Assembly (NCBI GenBank): GCA_033439685.1
Contig: JAUEDM010000001.1
Coordinates: 6,200,001 to 6,264,000 of the forward strand
Length of the DNA: 64,000 nt
Reading direction: 5' to 3'
Source: Apodospora peruviana
Lineage: Eukaryota > Ascomycota > Sordariomycetes > Sordariales > Lasiosphaeriaceae
Shown: positions 47,601 to 57,740 of the stretch, in pieces
Numbering within the stretch: position 1 is the stretch's first letter
Layout: each line of letters starts with the position of its first letter
Translations under genes and position numbers: made by a program
The notes under the pieces: generated by a model
The model's database searches: none
Told to the model about the DNA's origin: nothing
The model's input: only the letters and a program-made list of their open reading frames with translations

Positions 47601-49041
47601 TTGCATCAGGAGCGAGCCGCGCTTGATCAGCAGATCTACTCTCCTTGACCACTGCGAGATTGCCGAGATGAAGAACTGCAGCAAGGGTTTTCAGGATGGA
47701 GGCTTGTTCTTTGTCGGAAAATCCCATCACCATGAAGGCCTCCATCAGCGAGTCCCATTCATCACGATCCGAAACGCCTGCGATGGTGTCATGGCCTTCG
47801 CGAGTATAAGCGAAGTCCTCCACATCCAAGCCATCCAGCATGAGCTCTTGCTTTAACTTTCGATCGGCACCTTTCAGAAGCTGGTAGAAGACGTGGTAGT
47901 TACGCTCCGAGGAATTGATGCGCACAACCCGTGATTTTTCCAGTAGATACCAGTCAATAAATGCCCCAGCGATAGAGCCGTTGTGGTTGAATTCAATCCG
48001 GATGAACTTGCCAAATCTGGACGAGTTGTTGTTTCGTATAGTTTGAGCATTACCGAATGCCTCGAGGATGGGATTAGCCCTTAAGATTTGTGCCGACAGA
48101 TTGGAATGCTGCTGTCCCCTGCTTTTCACAGGGGATTCCGAATGCGCAACGGCAGCGAGGTATTGGATCACTTTTTTGGTGTTTTCCGTCTTTCCGGCTC
48201 CGGACTCGCCCGTGACCAAGATGCTCTGGTTTTCGTGCTCGTCAACGAGATTCCGGAAGGCTTCGTCCGCCATGGCGTAGATGTGAGGTTTGGTGTCCTC
48301 CCTGCTTCTGCCCTTGTACATGTTGATGTACTCATTTGTATAAATGGGAAGAGGGCAATAGGGGTTGACCGTCACCAGGAACAGGCCTGAGTATGTGTAT
48401 ATCAAATCAGATTGGTAGCGCATATGAAGGTTATGGACGACAGACGCCTCGTTCAAGTGGGTTAACTCGGCCATGTCGTTCGCCTTGTCGAATTTGGCCG
48501 GATTGACCTTGTCAACGCTCTCGGAATCGACTTGGCGTTGCTGTTGTCTATGTTAGCATGCGATCCGCTGTCAACACTGGGGGGAGCCATGGCTTACGCT
48601 TCCATCATCACACTGGACTAGAATCCTGCCTCCGCCAAGCTCCTCCACCACCCATCCTTTTACAAATGCCGTGTGAGGGTCCTTAAGCCACACGTATTTC
48701 TTGCCCGAGAAGTCATTCTCGCCTTCGATCCCCCTTACTTCGTCGCCATTTTCCCGCATCTCCTCCGTCTTGATGAAGGAAGGGGCAAAGGTAGTTGAGC
48801 TTGGAGTGCCAGCTCTGGAGAATTCGTGGCTGTGGTGGTGGCCATGGCGTGCGGGGGCAGGCGGCGGCGTCGCGGTTGCTATCGAGTTATGTGACTGGTT
48901 CCTAACATGTGCAGGCGGACTGGATAGAGAGCCGAGAGGTAAAGGGGAAGTCGAGAAGATTGCGGATTTCGGTCTGCCTATGCCACTCGGAGCCGGCGAG
49001 GGCGAGGCATTCCTAACGAAGGGATTGTTCCGAACTGACAT
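41681..49041 (-). CDS. Myosin II heavy chain (conventional myosin, cytokinesis)
   Basis: Three exons on the minus strand (49041-48598, 48540-42253, 42190-41681) encode 2,413 residues, the size of filamentous-fungal class II myosins. Residues 1-100 are a Ser/Pro/His-rich extension. An SH3-like N-terminal domain (about 105-160) spans the first junction. The motor (to about 850) has the P-loop GESGAGKT (259-266), an actin-binding HFVRCILPNHKKK segment and a switch-II-like DIAGFEIF. Two IQ-type segments (FQSMARGYMQRRIAF; ATRVIQRNF, about 865-910) lead into ~1,400 residues of nearly unbroken coiled coil. The tail ends in a Ser/Gly/Arg-rich piece with KRKSSIGRAPSLTKGFL, a plausible phosphorylation region. 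By family it dimerises, binds light chains and drives the contractile ring at septa. Introns are 57 and 62 nt. The leftward gene shares its promoter region with the Red1-like gene. Confidence 0.98.
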
Positions 49042-50134
49042 GGCGCGCTGGCAGTCAGGGGCTAGATCTGGAAAGAATGGAAAGCATAAGGCGATTGATT
49101 GTAGAGTGTTTTGTTGTTCGGTCTGTCTTTTCGACCATTAATTCACCAAGTTAGACGCAGTCGTGATAACAAAGCTCGGGACACAGCGCGACAAGGTATG
49201 GGTCGCCGGGAGGTGGAAAACAGAACGATTGCTGACGATGCGAAAACAACGATAAGGTAAGGTAAGGTAAGAGAAAAAGAAAAGCGCAATTGACAGATTA
49301 AAATGCAAGGCAACTGCAAATGTCAAGATACTGGTGCTGCTGCAGAGCGGGCAAAGCAGGACCACCAGGAAGGTCGTGGGGATTGACGATGTTGTGTTGA
49401 ATTTAGCAGGGGCCAAAGAGCAGTTGCAGGTGCCGCGGACCAGGGACCAGCCATCACGGTTGCCCCGACGGGCGCAAACAACCCAAGTAAACAAACCACC
49501 TGGTCCGAGCACCTCCCGGTGGGCCTTTGATGTCACAAGCCCTGGCCCGTGCACGATTATTCCGCTAGCCCGATTGGGAATTAGCGGATACCTTACTTAT
49601 TCGACGTTGACTGCGTTGAAAGAGCATCCGAAATCTTTATCCTGACCTGAGCGCGGTTAGGGTGCACAACAAAGGTCGATCATTCCCACTCACGACTTTT
49701 GATTCCGAACGCGATCCGCAGCCACGAAGCGCACTCTGTCCAGCTACCAAATACGACTAACTGTCCAAATAACCTATCTATCATCGACTTCCAAGCGGCA
49801 GCGACAAACTTCTCGTGTGGCAATATACACCTCATTGCGCGGCCCGATATCTACGACGTCGACGACATTGACATCTTTGATCAATCATCACACCGTTACA
49901 CCTGTGCGAGTGCGTACGCGACGAGATTTCACTCATCTGTCCGATCATCTGAAATACCACTTGACGCGTTTTCTCGCTCGCGATTGTTTAAAGTTGTTGC
50001 CCTGTCTTAGAAGCATGTTACAGGGCTCTCAGCACTCGTGATCCACATCCACATCAAGACGACCCATCTCCCTCCTGCTCTCCAGCCCCCGAGATGCTCA
50101 CTTGCTAGCGAACCGACTTACGCGATCGCTCGCC
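49042..50134. other. Shared divergent promoter, myosin II / Red1-like gene
   Basis: 1.1 kb between two divergent starts. A tandem AAGGT(AAGGT) motif occurs near 49255-49270. The 300 bases before 50135 are C/A-rich on the plus strand, as in fungal leaders. No gene seen. Confidence 0.55.
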
Positions 50135-53100
50135 ATGTCTCAATACCAACCCCCCTACGGCTACGGCCAATACCATGGTCAACCTCCAACACCACAGCAT
50201 GGCTATCCACTTCCGCCAAACCAGACAAATCCCTCCTACAGCCTCCCTTATGATCCTGCTGCTTCTGGCAGGCCTACCAGTGTTGTTCAGAGCTCATTCG
50301 ACTACAATGCGAGCCAAATACCGGGTCTTGGGATAGCCAGTGCGTCCAGCGGCCAACCTCACAACATTCCGACAGGACCAGCTGCTTGGGCACAAACATC
50401 TGCATCTGCCTTTCTGGCTAACTTCCAACCGATACCTTCCAATATCCAGAGCCAAGTACCGATGGACTTGACCAGACAGCAGTCCAGAACCGTGTTCCCG
50501 GTTGGCCCTCCAGCTCAAATTGTGAACCCGCCACTGCAGCCGGTTTCCCTGGCTGCTCACTTTACCGCACTGAACAGCGAAGTGGAAGAGGGAGAGTTGA
50601 GCGAAGGGCAATTCGAAGACTTGTACGGTCCCAGGGAATCTGTTGAGCCGACTAATAGCACGAAGGAACACCCGAAACCTCCATCTGCTGGTAGCCAGAG
50701 TCACCCCGTAAGCACTGCTGAAACCCCAGATGCAGGATTCTACGTCAATGATGATGATGAAGGAGGAACGAGCAAGAGAGAAAAGGCCTCTGGTGCAGCA
50801 AACCGCGAACGGTCGGGATCCTACTCGCCGTTCTTGTCTCCGCGCGACTTACAAAGCAACCAACCGACGCCGCGTGATGCGGTAGAAGTGCCAGAAGGAC
50901 CTCAAACTGTCATAAGCGCGACCCAGGCGAATAGCAATCAACCCAAGTCTGTTGTTCCAGGGTTGCATTACGCGGCTCAACCTTCGCCAAATGGATCGGC
51001 CCATGTGGATGCTCCTCTACCCGCCGGTCCAAGACAGGTACCTGCTGCGAAGTCGTCGGCGGCTTTCACATCTCTTCAAGAAGCCAAGAAAGAGGCTCAG
51101 AAGGCCATTTTGCGGCTATGGCCCATGGGCGTAAAATACCAGGATTACCTTGACGAGGGACTTGACGAGAAAGTGATCAAGGCTCTTTTTGGGGATCTTC
51201 ACCTCGAGACTTCGAAGTTTGTACAAGGACCCCAAACAGCAAATAAACCCACTGCCTCGAAATCTACCCAACCTACAGAGGCGGAAGGGCAACAGCAGAA
51301 CCAGCAAAATCCACAAGACAAGCAATTGCGTTCAACTTCAGACCAATCAAAAAAGGGAGAGGAGCGCAAAGATCGGATTGCTCGGCTTCTCGCCGCCAAG
51401 GCAGCAAAAGCACCAACGGCACCAATTCAGAAGCCGGTGCCGACACAGCCCAGGTCGATGGCGATGGCTGGCAAACTCCCGGACACCGCGGCAGCTCCAA
51501 CCGCCTTGCCCAAGCCAAAAACATGGGGCGAGAAAGAACGGCTCATTCAGCAAAAAATCGCGGCATTGCAGAAATCTCGGGAAGCACAGGCTCAAAAGTC
51601 TGCGATCGACAAACCTAGCTCAGGACTCCCGCTTGCTGTCGATGGAAAAGCCAACCCCTCCACTCAAGTCCCTGAGCAAAGCGACTCGGATTCTAAACTA
51701 GCTGCATCCAGCGTCGCAACTGGGTCTTCTCAGGTACCGCGAGACCAGCAAAATGCTTCCGCATCCCTCGCTTCGATATCCGGATTGCTATTGTCATCAA
51801 CCAAGCCCGGTCCATCCATCAATCAGCGCAAGCGACCTGTAGCCTCGGACTTTGTGGAGTATTCGTCTACGGTGGAAATACATAAACGATCATTTGGGCA
51901 GCAGCGGAAAGAAACTTCTTTTGTCATTGACGTCAGTGATGGGTCAGACGATGAAGAGATGGAGATGGAGATGGAGATGGACTCACCAGCTGAGGAATCA
52001 TCATCCATTCAGACAACCGGCACGTCCTCGCAGCGTGGACCCTCAATCCGTGACTTCCCCCCACTTACAGATACCCTCCCGGCACGCCAGTTCTCGAGCC
52101 CCGTGCCCTCCCCACACACCCCCTTAACCCTGCCAAATGGAAAGAAACGAGAGACGGAGCTTGATATGAAGGAGAAGGCAATACAGGAGATGAGAAGGAA
52201 AATTGCCGAAGCAGAGGCCAGACGGAAAGCTAAGAAATCTTCCGTCGGCTCCCAAACGCCCAACAACACGACGCGGACCCCGGAGTTCAAGGAGGATGAA
52301 TTTTCGCCGTCATCTCCTGCACGGCGGCTGGTTTCTATGGGCAGCTCTGACCGATCAGAAGGCCCTTCTGCTCAGCTCTTATCTGAAGCAACTTCAGTCA
52401 AACTGCCCAAGCGGTGCGACCTTGAGCGCTTGGGCCATCAAGAAAAAGCTGAGCGTCGAGGGCGCATAGTGAGCCTCGATCTCCCTCGGATCGATGAGTC
52501 CCTCGAAGAGAAGATGAGCCGACTGAAGCGGTTGCGAGAGGAAGAGTTGCGCCTGCAAGCAGAGATAGACGACAATCTGATTAAAAAGAGGCTGTTGACG
52601 GAGGAATTGGAGCGGCTCGATGATACACCCTCAAACGGCACCCCCAACCCTAACGCTCCGACCTCTGGTGATACATCAGGTTTGTTTTCCCGCTCTCAAT
52701 AACGTCACTTCGGATTTTGCGGTCATTTCTGCTTTCCCAACACCACCAAGGGGGCTGACAAGACCAGATGCGCTTAGTTCCAACCCCATAAGCATGCCTA
52801 GCGACGCCCGAGCATCGTCAATGTCAAATTCTCAGGTGTCAGAGCAAAGTGAAGCAGCTGGGGATATTTCGATGGACGAAGATGAGTCTTCTCCGGAGCC
52901 TTCATCAAGGCAAACGCCTACACGGCAAGCGCAGGAACCCCAAGAGAGTCGTATTGGAGAGATTACAGTCGACGGTGCCACCCAAGACCGTTCTGATGCC
53001 AGCATGGTCGACGACGTCAACAATGATCAAGCTGTCTCTCGTAGGGCTTCCTTAACTCGAACTAATGATACAGACAAGCTCCAAGAAACGCCAGGTCAAC

Positions 53101-54013
53101 CCCTCTCCGCTAATGGTCTTGTCCAAGTATCTAGGGATGCTGGAAATGGATCAGCCGTAACCGGCGCAGTGGATCAGGAAACCGACAAGGCTCAATCACT
53201 TCAGCATGCCGATGCTCCCACGATTGACGATGCCGAGCCAATGCAGCTTGATTCTCCTTCGCCGAGCTCAACATCGACGGATCCCATCAACAATGCTCCA
53301 GCTGATGGTGATGTGCACCAACCAAGACACTCATCTTTGCAACTCCTAGCTCAGATATCCAACGTTGCACAACCACGTGAAGAAGTACAAGAGATTGAGT
53401 CGGCAGCTACGAGAGAAGTACACGTCGTTTTCTCCTGAAGACCTCAAGTTCTCTGTCTAACGGTCATTTAGATCAACAATGAGCCCGAACGGCAATTGAA
53501 ACGCACGTTTCTGCCATACGACAGCCCGTTGCGTTACTTTCATGCCTATCGATTTCACCCACGCTTCCTTGATACTGTTGGTGGCGGGCTGAAGTCCCTG
53601 ACCTACAGTAATAGAATTGACCCAAGCAAGCCACTTTGTCCTTCCGAGCTTACAGGCGAACCATGCCCTGAGAATTGTGACTTCCAACATGTTCGTTCTG
53701 CTGGCGCTCCCGGTGAGTTTCCCAGGACACTGGAAGGCTGCTAACATCAGACCTCGCCATAACTCCCTCCCGACGCTGACTCCTGTTCGTCTCCCTTCCA
53801 GATGACCAGATCCTTTTGGAGCTTGGCAAAGCAGACGAGTATAAGGGCGAGCAGAAGGCTCGTTTTATTTCAGGGCTGCGTGATCTTCTGCAAGGTTTCC
53901 GCGCCAACAAGGTGAAAGACTTCGACACAATTTCTCGCGGGATCATCGAGTTCCGCTCCCGCTTCCTCGGAGACCAGTCTAAGGTGCTTCACTTGGAGGG
54001 AGTCACCCTTTGA
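50135..54013 (+). CDS. Red1/ZFC3H1-like zinc-finger protein (nuclear RNA surveillance)
   Basis: Four exons (50135-52679, 52768-53417, 53472-53712, 53802-54013) encode 1,215 residues. The N-terminus is Tyr/Gln/Pro-rich and contains EEGELSEGQFEDLYGPR. A long low-complexity middle follows, then charged helices (KRETELDMKEKAIQEMRRKI; SRLKRLREEELRLQAEIDDN). The conserved C-terminus holds YDSPLRYFHAYRFHP and a putative zinc finger, C-X8-C-X3-C-X3-H (Cys1121, Cys1130, Cys1134, His1138), then an acid/base helix ending RFLGDQSKVL. This C-terminal pattern is that of the small finger family of fission-yeast Red1 and human ZFC3H1, scaffolds linking Mtr4-like helicases to the nuclear exosome; that role is inferred. 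Intron 2 (53418-53471) rests on CTAAC near its 3' end and on recreation of the family block. Its donor GTACAC is weak and the intron could also be read partly open in another frame. Confidence 0.85.
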
Positions 54014-55166
54014 CAGGCCCTCCTGGACCGTTATCGGTTCACAGACGAGTTCTTCCAACGCATACGGCCAGTCCCAATGGCCCGTTTCCAAGTTTCAACA
54101 GTAGATTTATTCCCTCGCGGCTTTATAGACGCGATGCATTGGCTTCATTTCAGCGTTTTTCCCTTCTAATATCCTGAAGCATCACGCACTCTTTGGGGCT
54201 CCCAGGTGCATACTCTACGTCTGCGCATTGCATCCCATTGACCATATATCGAGTGTTCGACATGTCGTCTCAGCATATTTCTTGTCGTCGGTGGGCTGTT
54301 TTGAGAGCCCAGACTGCAAGCAGTGATAAGAGGTGGCGTTGTAGGAATAAGACACCCGCGTGTCTTTGGCCTTTTTCCCCTGAAAAGAGGTAGTGCCATA
54401 GGCAAGTCAAGGTGGGCAAGAAGCGAGGAAGAGGATGGATAGAGAATCCGGGTGTCTGGCCAGTTGAGCAGAGCAAAAGAGAGCCCAGCGTCGAAGAGAA
54501 AACAAAAAGAGAAGGATTATGAGCACTTTGAACAGGACCAGATGGGCTTCCCTCCTGTTTGGGCTCTCTTGGGAGAGGGAAAGACACCTTTGGACGTCGC
54601 GCGGAGGCGCGCGGGCGTATATAAAATACCTACCTTAGGTAGCTTGTGCTTCGGGATTTGAAGCACTCTAGGGCTTTACACAAGCTCGACCAGCGCTTTG
54701 GCCCTTATTAGGGTCATTCTTGAGAAGTTCCATTGTGCCAGTGGTCGGTATATACCTAAGCTAGCTCTTACTTCACGATTAATTTTCCTTATCTGGACTT
54801 GAGCCAAGTGATCACAATTGCAAAGAACGAAAGGTACCGCTCTATAAAACTTCAATGTTGACGGATTCTTCCATGCTATAATTTATGATTTTGCTAGACG
54901 CCATTCTTACGAACGCTCTATGAAACTATGGTAAAAAAGAACCGCGTGGTTGTCCTAGCAAAAATATAGATACGAGCATAATAGGAACTGGGAATATCTA
55001 TAATATGAAAGGAAAAAATAGTACAGAAGAAAGCGATGATATAGCTAAATCACAGATAACAGTCTAGAGTTTTGACTCCTTGCCTACTTCTGGTGTGGGT
55101 ACTTTCAACCGGACGAGACCCTATTCAATTTATTCTTGTCAGTAAAACACCCTCGTATAAATCAAA
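54014..55166. other. Convergent intergenic region, AT-rich towards the right
   Basis: Between the Red1-like gene (+) and the thioesterase gene (-). From about 54690 the sequence is clearly AT-richer than its surroundings, with runs such as AATATCTATAATATG. At 54618-54666 a TATATAAAA box, a CTACC/GGTAG inverted repeat and a hairpin line up (see findings). No protein gene seen. Confidence 0.5.
54646..54666 (+). repeat. 7-bp hairpin, GTGCTTC/GAAGCAC
   Basis: GTGCTTC and GAAGCAC are separated by 7 bases, a perfect stem, starting 28 bases downstream of the first base of TATATAAAA (54618-54626). Confidence 0.5.
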
Positions 55167-56267
55167 TTAGACGAGCAACCGAGGCTGGGGTTGGTATCTT
55201 ACCTCCTGAACACACGTCGCCAACAATATCCCGTCCTTGCTAAAAATCCGCTGGGTGACGACACCCCTTCCGTCGGCAGCCCAGGGACTCTCCATCTCGC
55301 TCAGCATCCACTCGTCCGCCCGAACCTTCCTGGGCTCATGGAAATAAATGGTATGATCCAAGCTGACCATCATGCCGATCTCAGGGCGTCCTTTCATCTC
55401 ACTCGGGTCGCCCATGCCCTCCCACTCGTGCAGCGTGCGGACACGTTGGCTCAAATCGTCGGGCAGCCCGTCAATCTCTTCCGGCTTGAAGGGAAACCGC
55501 CACAGCCGGTGGATGCGCGTGATGGTACCGATGAAATAGCTGTCGGACACGTAGGCGAGCGCATTGAGATGGGCCTGGTGGCCGCCGGTGATCTTGCCCT
55601 TCGCGCGGACCCAGTTGCGCGTCTTCTTCTCGTGGGCGTGTGGACTGCCCGCGTTGAGGACTTGCATCTGGGCAGACTGAAAGGGGCCCATGTTGGCGAG
55701 TTCGGGGACCTCGTCGAAGTCGTCGGGCGGCGGGCGGACTCCCGGCGGCATGGGGTGCGCGTGTGACACCTGCCCGCCACTGGAGCTTCCGTCCCGGACG
55801 AAGGAGATGGTGGTGGTGAAGATGCAGCGGCCCTTTTGGCGGGCCTGTACAGTGCGCGTGGCAAACGATTTGCCGTCGCGGACTTTTTCGACATGAAAAA
55901 GAATGGGCAGCTCGCCGGAGCCAGCTAGCAGGAAGTAGCAGTGGCAAGAGTGGACGGAGAACTCGTCGGGCACGGTCCGCTGGGCGGCGGCGAGGCACTG
56001 GGCAATCACGGTGCCGCCGTAGATGCCGCGCGCGCCGGGCGGGTGCCAGGGCTGCCGCGTGTTGGTGAATATGTTCTGCGGTTGGGTTGCTGATGTTAGT
56101 TCCTTATATAATGATCACATCAGAGGATAAAATGAGTAGTGGCTGATTCTTACAGGACCTAAAACGGCCAGCTCTGTTACCTCCAGGGTGTTCTCGATGG
56201 GCGCCTTGTTGGGATCAGGAGGCGGCGGCCGAAGCAAGGTTGAACGATTCAAAGGATCGTCTCCCAT
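55167..56267 (-). CDS. Acyl-CoA thioesterase, TesB/ACOT8-type
   Basis: Two exons on the minus strand, 56267-56154 and 56075-55167, encode 340 residues, the usual length of double-hotdog thioesterases. The enzyme hydrolyses acyl-CoA to free acid and CoA. Features: the first hotdog with GARGIYGGTVIAQCLAAAQ and SFATRTVQARQKGRCIF; an insertion rich in Pro and Asp; the second hotdog with NALAYVSDSYFIG, GMMVSLDHTIYFH and VQEVRYQ. Asp216, Ser276 and Gln328 occupy the places of the Asp-Thr/Ser-Gln triad of TesB. Family members are often peroxisomal, but this protein ends RLLV, not a canonical PTS1 tripeptide. The start at 56267 is chosen because MGDDPLNRST begins a compact N-terminus; an in-frame ATG 54 codons upstream exists but reads through low-quality sequence. 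The 78-nt intron has an ACTAAC branch site. Confidence 0.92.
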
Positions 56268-57740
56268 TGTGACTTTTGCTCGGTTGTGAATCGTGTTATC
56301 TATCCAATACCGTCTGGTCCTCAACCTGAGTTCTTTCGAGGTTGTAGGAAACCAGGTCGGTTGGACACAGACGATGATTTTTGGAGTGGCGGACGAGCTG
56401 TTATTGAGCCCGAAGGGCAAGCTGCACAACAGAAATGGATAGTCTGAGTTGATTAGTTATCCCAGAAAATGGTTGCTGCGGGCTAATAAATGAGGTGCTT
56501 TTGAGTAAAAGGAAGATAGGTAGGTTGAGTCTTGAGTCGCTATCGCAGCGATTCCGCATTGAGTGACACGGGAGTTATGCCGAGGTTCGAGGGCTGAGTG
56601 CCGGCTACCCACGTCGAGAACCGTTGCGACTGAGTGGTGAGTCGGTGGACCCCTGTCTCCATGTGCAATGATGAGATATTTCATCTCAAAGACATTTCAT
56701 CCTGAAAACGTTAGATAAGCATCTCGGGACCTTAGGTATCTTTCATATCCAGAAATCTAAGTGGTATATCTCCGTCGTTGTTGCCCTTGATTAATATCAT
56801 GGTGTCCGGGCATTGGAGGGGTCCCCGGTATTCGGATAATGAGATCCTTCGTTCTCCATGTGGTTCATTCCTCATCTCGCCCCGTCCCGCTCCTTAATTA
56901 CAGCGTATCAATTCCTGATATTGCCTATAGGGGTTCGAGAGAAATGGAAACGAGAGTTTTGGTCCTTGTAGCAGGCACTTATATATTGTTCAGTACGGCC
57001 TGGGTCTCGAACCGCCCGAGGCCAGCCGTAGCGTTTCAGTGGCACCAACCGCCAACCAACTGCCAGGCATCCATCAGGCAGAGCACGTGAACCGTCCTTG
57101 CCTGCTGTGGCAGTCCTCCTCAGACGGGAAGCCGACGTGACACAAATCAAAATCCGACCCCTGCGGCCCTGCCGGCCCATCAAGGCTAGCAAGGACGTCA
57201 TTTCTTGATGGACCACAAGCGAACAAGGGACGGGATGTGTGAGTGATGAGCGGTCTTGTTGGTCTTTAGAAAATAGAAACACCTCCTCAAAACTCTCCAC
57301 CATCCTCGCCGACCCAAACAACCCAGGACCCTGATACCCGACGCTTTTTGATATGTGTGCATGGCATACCGGTGTATTTCTTATTCACCTGTGGCCCACC
57401 ATTGAGTTTCCCTCTCGATAGCCAGGTTTATCCCTCTTTCTCCTGTTTCCAGAGTGCCAGTACCTTGCATACACTTCTATCCGTCCAATAGTGCGTACTC
57501 CGTACAGGTATCCGTAACCCGCAACGGGTACCCCTCCGTCGAGCACGACACCGCAACAACACACCACACCACACCAAACTCGCACCACCTCGCTCTCGTG
57601 GGCATCTTGTTGCTGCCCGCGCGACGCAGCCAACAGAAACGAATACACCTACGAATCTCCGAACGTCGTGTCCAGCGACCGGCATCGACTGCTCAACACC
57701 TGCTTGCCTGCCTTAGCTTGCGAGCCAGCCATCTCAAATC
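56268..57740. other. Divergent promoter, thioesterase / OSBP gene
   Basis: 1.5 kb between divergent genes. No coding frame is convincing. A tRNA-like B-box match on the minus strand at 57003-57013 was examined and rejected. Confidence 0.55.

Noticed and set aside
54690..55140. AT-rich spacer as a RIP-mutated transposon
   Set aside because: Only about 450 bases, with no recognisable element remnant or repeat copy in the window.
57003..57013. tRNA B-box-like GGTTCGAGACC on the minus strand
   Set aside because: The flanking T stem has a C:C mismatch, and no A box, anticodon stem or acceptor pairing is found at the right distances.
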